A DNA stretch of 64,000 nucleotides from Acetobacter sp. (GTDB taxonomy: Bacteria; Pseudomonadota; Alphaproteobacteria; Acetobacterales; Acetobacteraceae), in NCBI RefSeq assembly GCF_022483985.1, contig NZ_JAKVME010000001.1, positions 2,232,001-2,296,000 of the forward strand, read 5' to 3'. The translations under genes were made by a program, and so were the position numbers. The notes under the pieces are model-generated. The model did not search any database. It saw nothing but the letters and a program-made list of their open reading frames with translations, and was not told the origin of the DNA. This document shows positions 8,914-20,115 of this stretch, one piece after another (position 1 is the stretch's first letter; the number at the start of each line of letters is the position of its first letter).

Positions 8914-9654
8914 TTGCTATTCAAGAGACACAAACCTGACGCCTCCAAGACCCAGTCAGCCGGGTCGGCCACACCTGCGACCGGTAGCAATGCCGGCGTT
9001 CCCCGGTCGCCTACTTCTGGTTCTTCCGAAAGCACACCTGCAAAAGCAGATGCCGTCGGACATGGAGCCATCTTTTCGCCCAAGCCAGCAGACGAGCCTG
9101 ACAGGGCGTCAACCAGCGCTGCTGGTTCTTCCTCATCTTCGAAGGATTCAACATCTATGGGTCGTGCTCCCTTTCCTCCCACGTCCGGAACTCCAGGCTC
9201 AGCCCCCGCCGGTGGCCCCACCCCGCCGAGCGCACCGCTCGCAGGCGGACAGGCCATCGTTCCCGGCCAGCGCCCTTCAGCCGTCAATGCTCCGCGTGAT
9301 GATCGCCGCACACTCGTTGTCGGTCGCGGAATCAGCGTTCAGGGTTCCGTGCAGGATGCGGAGCGCCTCGTAGTTGAAGGCACCGTCGAGTCCAGCATGA
9401 TCAACGCCAAGGAACTGTCCGTTGCTCCGGGCGGTCTGTTCCGTGGCGGCGTCGAAGTGGAAGACGCAGAGATCGCTGGCACCGTGGACGGCACACTGAC
9501 GGTTCGCGGTCATCTGACCGTCGCCGCAACCGGCCGCCTGCTCGGCAAGGCGACCTGCAAGCGTCTGCGCGTTGAAGATGGCGGTCAGATCACGGGTCAA
9601 CTGGAAATGCTCTCCGACAAGGACGCAGCAGCCAAGACCGACAAGCCTGCCTGA
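8914..9654 (+). CDS. Bactofilin family cytoskeletal protein
   Basis: The product is 246 residues. About 125 residues of Ser/Pro/Ala-rich, disordered-looking N-terminus precede a bactofilin (DUF583) beta-helix core that starts at RTLVVGRGISVQGSV and runs through repeated Gly-Val-Glu turns (VVEGTVESS, FRGGVEVEDAEIAGTVDG) to VEDGGQITGQLEML. Bactofilins form nucleotide-free filaments at the inner membrane that position cell-wall or stalk machinery. The start is probably TTG at 8914, since an in-frame stop lies at 8899-8901 and no ATG is close. A long Pro-rich N-terminal tail is unusual compared with core-only bactofilins. A terminator follows. Confidence 0.9.
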   Translation: MLFKRHKPDASKTQSAGSATPATGSNAGVPRSPTSGSSESTPAKADAVGHGAIFSPKPADEPDRASTSAAGSSSSSKDSTSMGRAPFPPTSGTPGSAPAGGPTPPSAPLAGGQAIVPGQRPSAVNAPRDDRRTLVVGRGISVQGSVQDAERLVVEGTVESSMINAKELSVAPGGLFRGGVEVEDAEIAGTVDGTLTVRGHLTVAATGRLLGKATCKRLRVEDGGQITGQLEMLSDKDAAAKTDKPA

Positions 9655-9700
9655 TCAGGACAGTGGACAGCGCGGACTTCGGTCTGCGCATCCGACAATA

Positions 9701-9728
9701 AAAAACCCGCCATACAGGCGGGTTTTTT
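9701..9728. terminator. Bidirectional intrinsic terminator
   Basis: A-tract plus ACCCGCC pairs with GGCGGGT plus T-tract around a 5-base loop. A and T runs flank both sides, so it can stop both the bactofilin transcript and the convergent gcrA transcript. Confidence 0.9.
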
Positions 9729-9834
9729 ATTACTTTCGCCTGAATCACAAGCGCTGAAACTGACGAAAATTCTTCTCATGAGGTGAAGACCTCAACAGCC
9801 ATCTCCATCCCATGAGAGGGTTTATTGCCAAAGA

Positions 9835-10572
9835 TCAGCCCACGTTTTCGCGACGATCCCGCAACTTGACGTAGGCCAGAGCCGCATGCTCCGCACAATA
9901 AGGCTTGCCCGGTAGTGGTGTGGCGCCACAGAAATGGAAACCCGGCGTTCCCGGATCGCCGAGCGGCCAGCAGCAGGTTGCGCTGCGCCGGCGTGGCTCC
10001 ATCACGGCAGCCAGACGCTGGGCAGCGGGACGTGCGACAGGAGAAGCCTTCTTCTCAACCGAAGCCGCTTTTTCCGCGGCAGGCTCTTCCTGAACCGCTT
10101 TCACGACAGCCGGCACAACTGCTTTCACACGCTCTTCAGCCGGCTTTTCCTGCACGGCAACGGAAGCCTGCTTTACCAGTGCGCTTTCCGTATCCTCGCT
10201 GCAGGTCACAACCGGCTTTTCAACAGGCTTTCTGACCACAGCCGTTGCGACATCCCCGGTCGTCATAGAGGCGGCAACCGCTACAGGCTGAGCAGCAGCA
10301 ACCGCCTCTGCGGGCTCTGCAAGGCCTTCTTCCTTGCCTGAACGACGCGGAGCCGCAGCCTTGACCTGCCCGTCAGCCTCACCCGTTTTTCTGGCGGACG
10401 TTTTTCCATCCTGTCGGCGAATCGGAGAAGGACGTGCGGGAAGCCCCAGACGATGAGCCTTGCCCACAACCGCGTTCTTTGTAATTCCGAGTTGTCGCCC
10501 GATCTCAGCCGTTGACAGACCTTCCTGCCATAAAGCCTTGAGACGGGCGATTGTCTCGTCTGTCCATTCCAT
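9835..10572 (-). CDS. gcrA: GcrA cell cycle regulator
   Basis: GcrA binds sigma-70 RNA polymerase and CcrM-methylated GANTC sites to drive S-phase genes in alphaproteobacteria. The ATG at 10572 gives the family N-terminus (WTDETIARLKALWQEG, STAEIGRQLGITKNAVVGKA, HRLGLPARPSPI), the helix-turn-helix region, and is preceded by a GGGAGAGG site; the frame is open further upstream, but that part is not conserved in type. The C-terminal Cys-rich segment (CCWPLGDPG, FHFCGATPLPGKPYCAEHA) that contacts sigma is intact. At 245 residues it is longer than the Caulobacter protein because of a middle region of about 130 residues rich in Ala, Glu, Lys and Val. It converges on the bactofilin gene. Confidence 0.93.
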   Translation of the reverse strand: MEWTDETIARLKALWQEGLSTAEIGRQLGITKNAVVGKAHRLGLPARPSPIRRQDGKTSARKTGEADGQVKAAAPRRSGKEEGLAEPAEAVAAAQPVAVAASMTTGDVATAVVRKPVEKPVVTCSEDTESALVKQASVAVQEKPAEERVKAVVPAVVKAVQEEPAAEKAASVEKKASPVARPAAQRLAAVMEPRRRSATCCWPLGDPGTPGFHFCGATPLPGKPYCAEHAALAYVKLRDRRENVG

Positions 10573-10737
10573 GACACGCCTCTCCCATTCTCGGACGGTC
10601 GGTCGCACCCGGGTCCGAGTTCCGGCGAAAATATAATTTTCGCCACACACACTCAAGCAACACTCGTCAAAACTCCACGACGAACACCACAATTCTCCTG
10701 TAGAACTGTGGGATCGTCACCGAAGCTTCTTTCCCGT

Positions 10738-11964
10738 TCAGGTGTTCCCAGCCAAACGGGCCTGATTCTGATCATCCGTTCGCATCAGACGCAGCCGCCC
10801 CGCGCTGACACCGAGAGACAGGTGCCCCTCACACAGCGCAAGAGCTTCCTCACCAAAAACATCACGACGCCAGCCCGTCAGTAGCGGTCCGGCCGTGTCC
10901 GGGTCCAGAGCAAAAGCGTCAAGGTCATCGGAACTGGCCACCAGTTTAGGAGCAACGTCGTGCTTTTCACACTGATAGGCCAGCAGAACTTTTAACAATG
11001 CAACCAGTGCCGGAGAGGGACGCGGGCCATCAGCTCCCTTCCCGCTTCGCGCAACCTTGGGCAAGTCGGCCTCCGGGAGTTGACCCGCGTCACGGATCAC
11101 ATCCAGCAGATCCTGCCCGGCACGGCCTTCCGCAAAGCCACGACTGACGCCTCTTACACGCGCCAGATCATCGGTATTCCCCGGCACCGTCGCGGCAATC
11201 TCCAGAAGACTCTCATCCTTGAGCATACGTTGCCGTGGAATATTCGCGTTCTGGGCCTCTCTTTCCCGCCAGGCGGTGATCGCCCGGAGGATACCCAGCA
11301 TCCGTCGGTTATTCGTCCGGGCGCGGAGCTTTTCCCACTGCTTTTCCGGGTCCACCCGCAATCTGTCCGGATCGGAAAGCGCAGCCTGCTCCGCACTGAC
11401 CCACGCTGACCTGTCTTCCCGCTCAAGCTGCTTGAGCAGGGACTGATAGACCAGACGCAGATAGGTCACGTCAGCCGCCGCATAAGTCAGTTGGGCCGGA
11501 GACAGGGGGCGCACAGACCAGTCGGTAAAACGATGGCTTTTGTCGATGGAGACACCCGTCACGGCGCCAACGAGATTGTCATATCCCACCTGATCGCCGT
11601 ATCCGGCCACCATGGCCGCCACCTGTGTATCGAACAGGGGCTGCGGCAGCCGATCGAACAGATGCAGAAAGATTTCCAGATCCTGACGCGCCGCGTGAAA
11701 AACCTTCACGACAGACTGATCGTCGAACAGGCTGGTCAGTGGCGTCAGATCGAGATCCGGCGCAACCGCATCGATCAGGACAACTTCCTTCTCTCCAGCG
11801 ATCTGAAGCAGGCACAGCTCGGGCCAGTACGTCTTTTCCCGCATAAATTCGGTATCGACCGTAACGAATGTCTCGTTTCTGAGTCTTTCGACTGTTTCTG
11901 CAAGGTCAGTCGTGCTGGTAATCAGACGGGGCGCCGGGAAGCTGTATCGGGGACTTTTAGCCAT
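10738..11964 (-). CDS. rnd: Ribonuclease D
   Basis: RNase D is a 3'-5' exoribonuclease that matures tRNA and other stable RNA. The DEDD exonuclease motifs are visible: FVTVDTEFMREKTYWPELCL (Asp, Glu), VKVFHAARQDLEIF (Asp), and LTYAAADVTYLRLVYQSL (Tyr and Asp of motif III). An HRDC-type helical region follows, containing WREREAQNANIPRQRMLKDE, then a second helical part. The product is 408 residues from the ATG at 11964, normal for the family; the frame is open for five more codons. It is divergent from queF, with about 100 bases between them. Confidence 0.93.
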   Translation of the reverse strand: MAKSPRYSFPAPRLITSTTDLAETVERLRNETFVTVDTEFMREKTYWPELCLLQIAGEKEVVLIDAVAPDLDLTPLTSLFDDQSVVKVFHAARQDLEIFLHLFDRLPQPLFDTQVAAMVAGYGDQVGYDNLVGAVTGVSIDKSHRFTDWSVRPLSPAQLTYAAADVTYLRLVYQSLLKQLEREDRSAWVSAEQAALSDPDRLRVDPEKQWEKLRARTNNRRMLGILRAITAWREREAQNANIPRQRMLKDESLLEIAATVPGNTDDLARVRGVSRGFAEGRAGQDLLDVIRDAGQLPEADLPKVARSGKGADGPRPSPALVALLKVLLAYQCEKHDVAPKLVASSDDLDAFALDPDTAGPLLTGWRRDVFGEEALALCEGHLSLGVSAGRLRLMRTDDQNQARLAGNT

Positions 11965-12066
11965 AAGCGTTCCATACACAGAGCCGCTGAAAAGCGAAAG
12001 TGCGCTTCCTTGACGTCAGCACCACGCCAATGACACATCGCGTGAAAGATTGAATGGAGACAGACC

Positions 12067-12537
12067 ATGACCGCGCACAATGACGGCCGGGACACCCTTA
12101 CCCAACTCGGTCGATCCACGCCGATGCCGCAGTCGCCTGAAGAGGCGGAACTGGAGCGTGTTCCGGCTCCTCACAAGGGGCGGCAGTATGTCGTGCGCTT
12201 CACCGCACCCGAATTCACATCGCTCTGCCCCGTGACAGGCCAGCCTGATTTTGCGCATCTGGTGATCGACTACATTCCCCGTGACTGGATTGTCGAAAGC
12301 AAGTCCCTGAAGCTGTATCTCACGAGCTTCCGGAATCATGGCGCGTTCCATGAGGACTGTTCGGTGACAATCGCAGAAACACTGGTCAAACGCCTTGACC
12401 CGGTCTGGCTCCGGATTGGCGCTTACTGGTATCCCAGAGGCGGAATGCCGATTGATGTCTTCTGGCAGACCGGCCTGCCGCCAGAAGGAGTCTGGATCCC
12501 CGCTCAGGATGTGCCAGGTTACCGAGGGCGCGGTTAA
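12067..12537 (+). CDS. queF: NADPH-dependent preQ0 reductase QueF
   Basis: QueF reduces 7-cyano-7-deazaguanine to preQ1 in queuosine synthesis, the modified base of the wobble position of several tRNAs. At 156 residues it is the short unimodular form. The catalytic Cys lies in [13 protein letters not shown], followed by the family signature containing [16 protein letters not shown], where the Glu and Ser-Lys-Ser bind substrate and NADPH, and by [12 protein letters not shown]. The ATG has GGAG upstream. No other queuosine gene is adjacent. A bidirectional terminator follows, shared with the ATP synthase operon. Confidence 0.95.
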   Translation: MTAHNDGRDTLTQLGRSTPMPQSPEEAELERVPAPHKGRQYVVRFTAPEFTSLCPVTGQPDFAHLVIDYIPRDWIVESKSLKLYLTSFRNHGAFHEDCSVTIAETLVKRLDPVWLRIGAYWYPRGGMPIDVFWQTGLPPEGVWIPAQDVPGYRGRG

Positions 12538-12701
12538 GGGGCACACTTGGAGGCAGATAAGAGACAATTCCGTAAGATTATCCGCCCCAAAAGCGTTCTG
12601 TCTCCATTTTGCCGATCGGTCATTTGCAAAGGGATTGTGTCCCTTTGTGCGATCAGATGCAAAGCCTGAAGACACATTTGCAAGATGGGCAAACATCACA
12701 A

Positions 12702-12735
12702 AAAACCCCGGTTCAGGACACTGAACCGGGGTTTT
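12702..12735. terminator. Bidirectional intrinsic terminator between queF and atpC
   Basis: A 15-bp perfect stem, 12702-12716 against 12721-12735, with loop GACA. The GC-rich core (CCCCGGTTCAG) is flanked by AAAA and TTTT. It lies between two converging genes and can terminate both. Confidence 0.93.
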
Positions 12736-12761
12736 ACTGTAATAACTGTTACTGACGACGT

Positions 12762-13169
12762 TCAGCCACCAGCTCCAGCATCAATCTCTGCACGCACAGA
12801 CTGGATCTTCGACATCAGCCCCTCAAGACGGGAAACATCCGACTTGTCAGCCGACTCCCATGCTTCCGTCAGGGCTTCAAGCCTTGCCGTAGCTGCGTCG
12901 ATGGAAATTTCCGTCACAGGCACGGCCTCGTCCGCAAGGATCGTGCACCGTGTCTGCGTCATATCCGCGAAGCCGCCACCGACAAAGTAATGGTCAGTCG
13001 CAGTTTCACCCTCATAGAGAGTAACGGTGCCGCCACGCAGAAGCAGCATCATGGGAGCATGCTCGGGCATGGCGGCAATATCGCCTTCCTCGCCCGGCAT
13101 GACGACCATGTCCACGTCGCGGGACACCAGAACCTTCTCCGGGCTGATGATTTCGACCTTGATCGGCAT
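12762..13169 (-). CDS. atpC: F1 ATP synthase epsilon subunit
   Basis: This is the 135-residue epsilon subunit of the F1 central stalk. It has the N-terminal beta-sandwich (VEIISPEKVLVSRDVDMVVM, PGEEGDIAAMPEHAPMM) and a short C-terminal helical part ending at AEIDAGAGG. It is the last gene of the atpHAGDC operon, 28 bases after atpD, with AAGGGACC before its ATG. As in other alphaproteobacteria the F0 genes are not next to it. Confidence 0.95.
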   Translation of the reverse strand: MPIKVEIISPEKVLVSRDVDMVVMPGEEGDIAAMPEHAPMMLLLRGGTVTLYEGETATDHYFVGGGFADMTQTRCTILADEAVPVTEISIDAATARLEALTEAWESADKSDVSRLEGLMSKIQSVRAEIDAGAGG

Positions 13170-13197
13170 TCTGTTGGTCCCTTCCGACGTCGGCGAC

Positions 13198-14736
<1,539 letters not shown>

Positions 14737-15618
14737 TCAGACCGCCTGCGCACCCGAGATGATCTCGATAAGGTCGTTGGTGATGTTGGCCTGACGGGTC
14801 CGGTTATAGGTCTGCGTCAGACGGTCGATCGCCTTGCCTGCGTTGCGGGTAGCGTTGTCCATGGCGGTCATACGCGCACCCTGTTCACCGGCTGCCGACT
14901 CAAGCAGGGCGGCATACATCTGCACCTGCAGGTTGCGGGGCAGCAGACGCTCCAGCAGCACCTGCTCGTCCGGCTCGAACTCATACTGCGCTGCGTCCGA
15001 ATCCGGCCTGGCGTCAGCTTCCTCAAGCCCCAGCGGGATGAGTTGCAGAGGCGTAGGCACCTGCGACATCACATTCCTGAACTGGTTGTAGATGACGGTG
15101 CAGACGTCAAACTGTCCGGCCTCCAGAAGCGCCGTCACCTTCGCACCGAGATCACTCGCTGCGGAGAACGGGATTTCCTTACCGCCAACACCGATGACAT
15201 GATCGACGATCAGATCAGCATATTCACGGGACAGATAATCATAGCCCTTGCGGCCGATCGGCAGCAGCTTGACAACCTTGCCTTCGGACTGAAGACGGCG
15301 GATCGTCAGACGGGTCGTGCGGTTGATGTTCGAGTTGAACCCACCGGCGAGACCACGGTCACTGGTGATCGGGATCAGCAGATGGACACGATCGTTACCG
15401 GTGCCGGCAAGAAGCTGCGGAAGACCATCCTGACCAGCCATTGAGCCGGCGAGTTCACCGAGCATACGACGCATGGCAGCCGCATAAGGGCGAGCCGCCT
15501 CGGCGTGCAACTGGGCGCGGCGGAGTTTCGCCGCCGCGACCATTTTCATCGCGCTCGTGATCTTCTTCGTCGACTTGACGCTTCCGATCCGTGCGCGGAG
15601 TTCCTTCAGGGAGGCCAT
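14737..15618 (-). CDS. atpG: F1 ATP synthase gamma subunit
   Basis: This is the rotating central shaft of F1, 293 residues. The N-terminal coiled-coil helix ([33 protein letters not shown]) and the C-terminal helix ([19 protein letters not shown] region ending [13 protein letters not shown]) are typical, as is [16 protein letters not shown]. It begins 16 bases after the atpA stop and is followed by atpD. Confidence 0.96.
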   Translation of the reverse strand: MASLKELRARIGSVKSTKKITSAMKMVAAAKLRRAQLHAEAARPYAAAMRRMLGELAGSMAGQDGLPQLLAGTGNDRVHLLIPITSDRGLAGGFNSNINRTTRLTIRRLQSEGKVVKLLPIGRKGYDYLSREYADLIVDHVIGVGGKEIPFSAASDLGAKVTALLEAGQFDVCTVIYNQFRNVMSQVPTPLQLIPLGLEEADARPDSDAAQYEFEPDEQVLLERLLPRNLQVQMYAALLESAAGEQGARMTAMDNATRNAGKAIDRLTQTYNRTRQANITNDLIEIISGAQAV

Positions 15619-15634
15619 GAACGGTTACTCGCGA

Positions 15635-17170
15635 TCAGGCTGCGAAACGACGGTTGAAGTCCGTAAGGAACTCGCCGATCTTCGTTTCAAGATCCTTGGT
15701 GATCTGACGTTCGGTGCGCAGTCCCTGAACAATGTCCTTGGCGGGGCTACGCAGTTCGGCCAGCAGCTTCGTCTCCCAGGACACGACCTTGTCGACAGCG
15801 ATGCCGTCGATATAGCCACGCGTTCCCGCGAACAGCACCACAACCTGTTCTTCAACAGACAGAGGTGAGGACTCAGGCTGCTTCAGAAGCTCGACCAGAC
15901 GGGCGCCCCGAGCAAGCTGTTTCTGCGTTGCAGCATCAAGGTCGGACGCGAACTGGGAGAACGCAGCCATCTCACGATACTGGGCAAGCTCAAGCTTGAT
16001 CTTGCCAGCGACCTGTTTCATCGACTTGATCTGCGCGGCAGAACCAACACGGGAAACGGAACCACCGACGTTCACGGCCGGACGGATACCACGGTAGAAC
16101 AGGTCGGTCTCAAGGAAGATCTGACCGTCCGTGATGGAGATCACGTTCGTCGGAATGTAGGCGGCAACGTCGCCAGCCTGCGTTTCAATGACTGGCAGAG
16201 CCGTCAGAGAACCGCCGCCGTTGGCGTCTGACATCTTCGCAGCGCGCTCCAGCAGACGGGAGTGCAGATAGAAGACGTCACCCGGATACGCTTCACGAGC
16301 CGGTGGACGACGCAGCAGCAGCGACATCTGACGGTAGGCGACTGCCTGCTTCGACAGATCGTCATAACAGATCAGGGCATGCATGCCGTTATCGCGGAAA
16401 TACTCACCCATGGCGCATGCGGAGTACGGAGCCAGATACTGCATCGGAGCCGGGTCGGACGCCGTGGCGGCGACAACGATGGAGTAAGGCATCGCGCCGC
16501 GCTCTTCGAGCGTGCGGACAAGCTGGGCGACGGTCGAACGCTTCTGACCAACAGCGACATAGATGCAATACAGCGACTTGTTGTTGTCGCCGAGCGCATT
16601 CACTTCTTTCTGGGCCAGAATGGTGTCGAGCAGGATCGCGGTCTTGCCGGTCTGACGGTCACCGATCACAAGCTCGCGCTGACCGCGACCAACCGGAACC
16701 AGAGCGTCAATCGCCTTGATGCCGGTCTGCATCGGCTCGCTGACCGACTGACGCGGCATGATGCCCGGAGCCTTGACTTCCGCAGGCGTCATCGTGACGT
16801 CCGTCAGCGGACCCTTGCCGTCGATCGGGTTGCCGAGACCATCGACAACGCGTCCGAGCAGACCCTTGCCGACAGGAACCTCGACAACGGCGCCGGAGCG
16901 GTTGACCGTGTCACCTTCACGGATTTCCGTATCGGAACCGAAGATAACGACACCAACGTTGTCGTTCTCAAGGTTGAGGGCCATGCCCTTCTGACCGGCT
17001 GCCGGAAAGTCGACAAGCTCACCGGCCATGACGTTCTGAAGGCCGTAAACGCGGGCGATACCATCGCCGACTGTCAGGACCGTTCCTGTTTCGGCGATTT
17101 CTGACGCTGTGTCGAATGAAGCGATCTGCTGCTTCAGGATATCCGAAATCTCAGCGGGACGGATTTCCAT
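15635..17170 (-). CDS. atpA: F1 ATP synthase alpha subunit
   Basis: This is the non-catalytic nucleotide-binding subunit of F1, about 511 residues. It begins with the expected [15 protein letters not shown] helix and has the P-loop [10 protein letters not shown] near residue 170, [19 protein letters not shown], and the family signature [17 protein letters not shown] near residue 365. The chosen ATG shares one base with the atpH stop (TGATG), so the two are translationally coupled; GTG just upstream is possible. GGGAG precedes it. Confidence 0.97.
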   Translation of the reverse strand: MEIRPAEISDILKQQIASFDTASEIAETGTVLTVGDGIARVYGLQNVMAGELVDFPAAGQKGMALNLENDNVGVVIFGSDTEIREGDTVNRSGAVVEVPVGKGLLGRVVDGLGNPIDGKGPLTDVTMTPAEVKAPGIMPRQSVSEPMQTGIKAIDALVPVGRGQRELVIGDRQTGKTAILLDTILAQKEVNALGDNNKSLYCIYVAVGQKRSTVAQLVRTLEERGAMPYSIVVAATASDPAPMQYLAPYSACAMGEYFRDNGMHALICYDDLSKQAVAYRQMSLLLRRPPAREAYPGDVFYLHSRLLERAAKMSDANGGGSLTALPVIETQAGDVAAYIPTNVISITDGQIFLETDLFYRGIRPAVNVGGSVSRVGSAAQIKSMKQVAGKIKLELAQYREMAAFSQFASDLDAATQKQLARGARLVELLKQPESSPLSVEEQVVVLFAGTRGYIDGIAVDKVVSWETKLLAELRSPAKDIVQGLRTERQITKDLETKIGEFLTDFNRRFAA

Positions 17171-17760
17171 CACGCGGCTCCCTTCATGGCATAATGCAGG
17201 CGTACAAGGCGGGATTGCAGGCTGGTATCAACAAGGCGCGGACCGACGCGCACCACAAGACCACCAAGGATCTCGGGATCAACGTGCTCCTGAAGCACGA
17301 CACGCGAATAACCGGCCTCGGCGAGCTTGCCCTGCAACTGGGCACGCTGCGCTTTCGTCAGGGGCTGCGCGCTGACAATCTCAGCGGACACTTCACCCCG
17401 ACGGGCAGCGGCCACTGCGGCGAACGCTGCCAGAATCTGGCGAAGGCGGGAAAGCCGACGGTTGTCAGCGATCACACCTACGAAATTAATGATCAGTTCG
17501 CCGAAGCCCTGCTGCCTGATCACGGCAAGAACGGCCTTGCGGGCGTCCCTGATATCCAGACGCGTGTCCTGAAGGACAGCCGCGAATTGAGGACTTTCGT
17601 CGATCAGTCTGGCGAGAGCGTCAGTCTGAGGCAGGACCTCGTCGAGCTTCCACTTGTCAGCGGCAAGCTCATAAAGCGCGGTCGCATACCGCCCGGCGAG
17701 GCCACCTGTCCCCACCGGGGACTGAGCAGCGGATCGGGTACTTGTTACGGCAGTGGCCAC
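17170..17760 (-). CDS. atpH: F1 ATP synthase delta subunit
   Basis: This is the delta (OSCP) subunit linking F1 to the peripheral stalk. The core begins at [18 protein letters not shown] and ends with the signature region [20 protein letters not shown] plus RLVRLHYAM. An in-frame ATG at 17853 would add 31 residues (Pro, Gly and Arg-rich) not expected in the family. The GTG at 17760 gives about 196 residues, the usual length, and has AAGGAA upstream, so it is preferred. A promoter-like pair (TTGCGT, 17 bases, TAGAGG) at about 17869-17897 on the minus strand would place transcription near 17860, leaving the ATG at 17853 with almost no leader. First gene of the operon. Confidence 0.9.
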   Translation of the reverse strand: MATAVTSTRSAAQSPVGTGGLAGRYATALYELAADKWKLDEVLPQTDALARLIDESPQFAAVLQDTRLDIRDARKAVLAVIRQQGFGELIINFVGVIADNRRLSRLRQILAAFAAVAAARRGEVSAEIVSAQPLTKAQRAQLQGKLAEAGYSRVVLQEHVDPEILGGLVVRVGPRLVDTSLQSRLVRLHYAMKGAA

Positions 17761-17971
17761 TGTCGGCTGTTTCCTTCTGCGTTCCCCAGGGGCATCGGAA
17801 TGCGCGGTCCCGGTCGGGTCTTGTACCAGACCAGAGAGCACACCCGGTCGCATTTGTTATTGTCGCGGCCTCTAGCATGGTGACTATCCGCACGCAACAG
17901 ACCAGATGAAGAGAAGTCAATCTTCTCCTAATATTTCAACCCGGCAATAAACCCAGTCCGCGCTCCACCGT

Positions 17972-19438
17972 TCATGAAAAGTCCTGAGCCACACGCTCCG
18001 CGCTTTCACGGGCATAGCCGCTTGTCGCAAGCGCCCCCACCAGCACCACACAGCATCCGAGCGCCACAGCAATCCAGCAGACGACATAGCTAAGATGCAG
18101 AAATGAGGCGGAAAACTCGGCCCCACCCGCCGTCACGATCTCCGCGCCACGCACACTACCCGCTATCGCCACCCCCAGCGCGGCTCCAATCTGCCGACTC
18201 GTGGAGGCCACCGCTGCGGCCAGACCTGCCTGTCGGCACGGCATTCCAGAGACCGCGGCATTGGTGATCGGCGCGTTGCAGAGACCGAATCCCGCACCCG
18301 TGAGCGCGTACGCCGTTGCCAGCCAGAGCGACGACGTATCCGCTCCCAGCCTCGTCAGCATCCACGCCCCACCAGCCAGACCCAGACCAGACAGCATCAG
18401 CGGAACCCGCGCGCCGCGCGCCGCCACCAGCCGTCCGGAAAGCGGGGCTGCGATCACCACAGCCACAGCGAAGGGCATCAGTTTCCACCCTGCGGCTCCG
18501 GGTGCGAATCCCCTTACATCCTGAAGATAGATGGTGCCCAGAAACAGCAGGGATGAAAAAACCGCGAAACAAAGCACCGCCAGCACGGTAGCTGACGCAA
18601 AAGGAATGGAACGGAAGAATCCAAGATTCAGCATGGGGTACGTGCTGCGTTGCTCGACGGTGAGAAATGCGACCAGCGACAGCAGGGACAAGGCCAGAAA
18701 CCCCAGAATCGGAGCACTGCACCAGCCGAAATCCGGCCCTTCGATCAGCGCGCCCACCAATGTCATGCTCGTCAGGGCGATCAAACCCTGTCCGGCAGGA
18801 TCGAATCGCGCCGGAACCGGTGAACGCGATTCGGGTACGAAGCGGATCGTCATCGCGAGCGCGATCAGTCCGACAGGCACGTTGATCCAGAATACGGCGC
18901 GCCAGTTCAGGGCGTCGGTGATAAACCCGCCAACAGCAGGCCCAAGCGCAAGAGCGACACCGGACATCATGCCCCACACTCCGATCGCGCGGGCTCGATC
19001 GCCGGGGTCCAGAAATGTATTGGCGATAATCGAGAGAGCCACAGGATTCAGCATGGCGCCGCCGACTCCCTGAAGAATCCTTGCCACGATCATCTGGGTC
19101 GGCGTGAGGGCCAGCCCGCAAAGAGCGGACGCCCCACAGAAAATCACGATTCCCGTCAGAAAGACCCGCTTTCGCCCGAAGCGGTCCGCCAGAGTACCCG
19201 CCGCCATCAGCAGGGCCGCGACCGTCAGCGTGTAGGCATCAACAATCCATTGCAGACCGGAGATGCTGGCCCCGAAAGCCTGCCTTATGGAAGGCAGGAC
19301 CACATTGACGATGGTCACATCCATCATGACCAGCAGCAGGCTGAGACAGCAGGACGCCAGCACAAGCCACTGGTGTCTTCCTGTATCCGGTCGAGCAGTT
19401 TGCGGGGGCATCGTTTTTCCTGACAGCACAACGGACAT
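17972..19438 (-). CDS. MFS drug/solute exporter, DHA2 (14-helix) family
   Basis: This 488-residue inner-membrane transporter belongs to the EmrB/QacA group. Motif A is GTLADRFGRKRVFLTG, and TIVNVVLPSIRQAFG plus WIVDAYTLTVAALLM are the typical start of helices 1 and 2; MMSGVALALGPAVGGFI matches motif C of proton antiporters. Family members export drugs or metabolites in exchange for protons. A start at ATG 19411 (residue 10) is also possible. No membrane-fusion partner or regulator is adjacent, so it probably acts alone. The substrate is unknown. Confidence 0.9.
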   Translation of the reverse strand: MSVVLSGKTMPPQTARPDTGRHQWLVLASCCLSLLLVMMDVTIVNVVLPSIRQAFGASISGLQWIVDAYTLTVAALLMAAGTLADRFGRKRVFLTGIVIFCGASALCGLALTPTQMIVARILQGVGGAMLNPVALSIIANTFLDPGDRARAIGVWGMMSGVALALGPAVGGFITDALNWRAVFWINVPVGLIALAMTIRFVPESRSPVPARFDPAGQGLIALTSMTLVGALIEGPDFGWCSAPILGFLALSLLSLVAFLTVEQRSTYPMLNLGFFRSIPFASATVLAVLCFAVFSSLLFLGTIYLQDVRGFAPGAAGWKLMPFAVAVVIAAPLSGRLVAARGARVPLMLSGLGLAGGAWMLTRLGADTSSLWLATAYALTGAGFGLCNAPITNAAVSGMPCRQAGLAAAVASTSRQIGAALGVAIAGSVRGAEIVTAGGAEFSASFLHLSYVVCWIAVALGCCVVLVGALATSGYARESAERVAQDFS

Positions 19439-19514
19439 GACAAAGCGCAGGCAAAGGGAGGCATCCCGGCCCGACCGGTTCAGTCATATCGTCTATAAGC
19501 TCATACAGGAAATC

Positions 19515-19588
19515 TGGAGCGGGCGAAGGGAATCGAACCCTCCTAAGAAGCTTGGAAGGCTACTGCATTACCACTATGCTACGCCCGC
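19515..19588 (-). tRNA. tRNA-Gly (anticodon UCC)
   Basis: On the minus strand it folds as a complete cloverleaf of 74 nt with encoded CCA. The acceptor stem is GCGGGCG with CGCCCGC, the anticodon loop is CTTCCAA, giving UCC, and the T loop is TTCGATT. The anticodon stem GTAGC/GCTTC contains a U-U mismatch at its second pair. It lies upstream of, and divergent from, tRNA-Trp. Confidence 0.93.
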
Positions 19589-19884
19589 ATCCGAGGCGCT
19601 TATATATCTTCCCTTTCCGACGACGCAAGCCTCTATCCTTACCGTTATGCGTCCAGACACATGAGCGGCTTTTTTCAGAGAAAATAATTACCGTGAAAAA
19701 CCGGCTTTTCGTCCGGCTTTCAGCGCCTTCTGCCTCAGCACGACCATTTTTTTCGGTGCAATTCTCACTCACTCCCCTTGACTTTGAACGCGCAACATAT
19801 TCTTTTCCGCCACCTGTGCCCGACCTGAGTGGTAACAGCGGAAAAGACTTCGGTCCGCTCCGGAGTCACTCGGGATGGTACCGC

Positions 19885-19961
19885 AGGGGTGTAGCTCAAT
19901 TGGCTAGAGCGCCGGTCTCCAAAACCGGAGGTTGCGGGTTCGAGACCCTCCGCCCCTGCCA
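19885..19961 (+). tRNA. tRNA-Trp (anticodon CCA)
   Basis: A 77-nt cloverleaf with encoded CCA: acceptor AGGGGTG with CGCCCCT, anticodon stem CCGGT/ACCGG, loop CTCCAAA giving CCA, T loop TTCGAGA. It stands just before secE and nusG, the arrangement found widely in proteobacteria. The 296 bases before it, up to tRNA-Gly, hold no gene that can be supported. Confidence 0.96.
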
Positions 19962-20115
19962 AATCAGCCTGAATTCAGTCTCAACGGGACCAGTCCCGAC
20001 GCTGGACAGGGCTGGCACAGGTTGCCGGCTCCGGCCGGTTTCTGGCGAGTGTTACGGTTTGCCGGATTCGGCCCAGACATGGGTCGGCAGGCGAACCGAA
20101 AGAGAAGGTTTTTTC

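Noticed and set aside
11965..12066. Possible preQ1 riboswitch before queF
   Set aside because: No preQ1 pseudoknot pattern is visible and the leader is too short.
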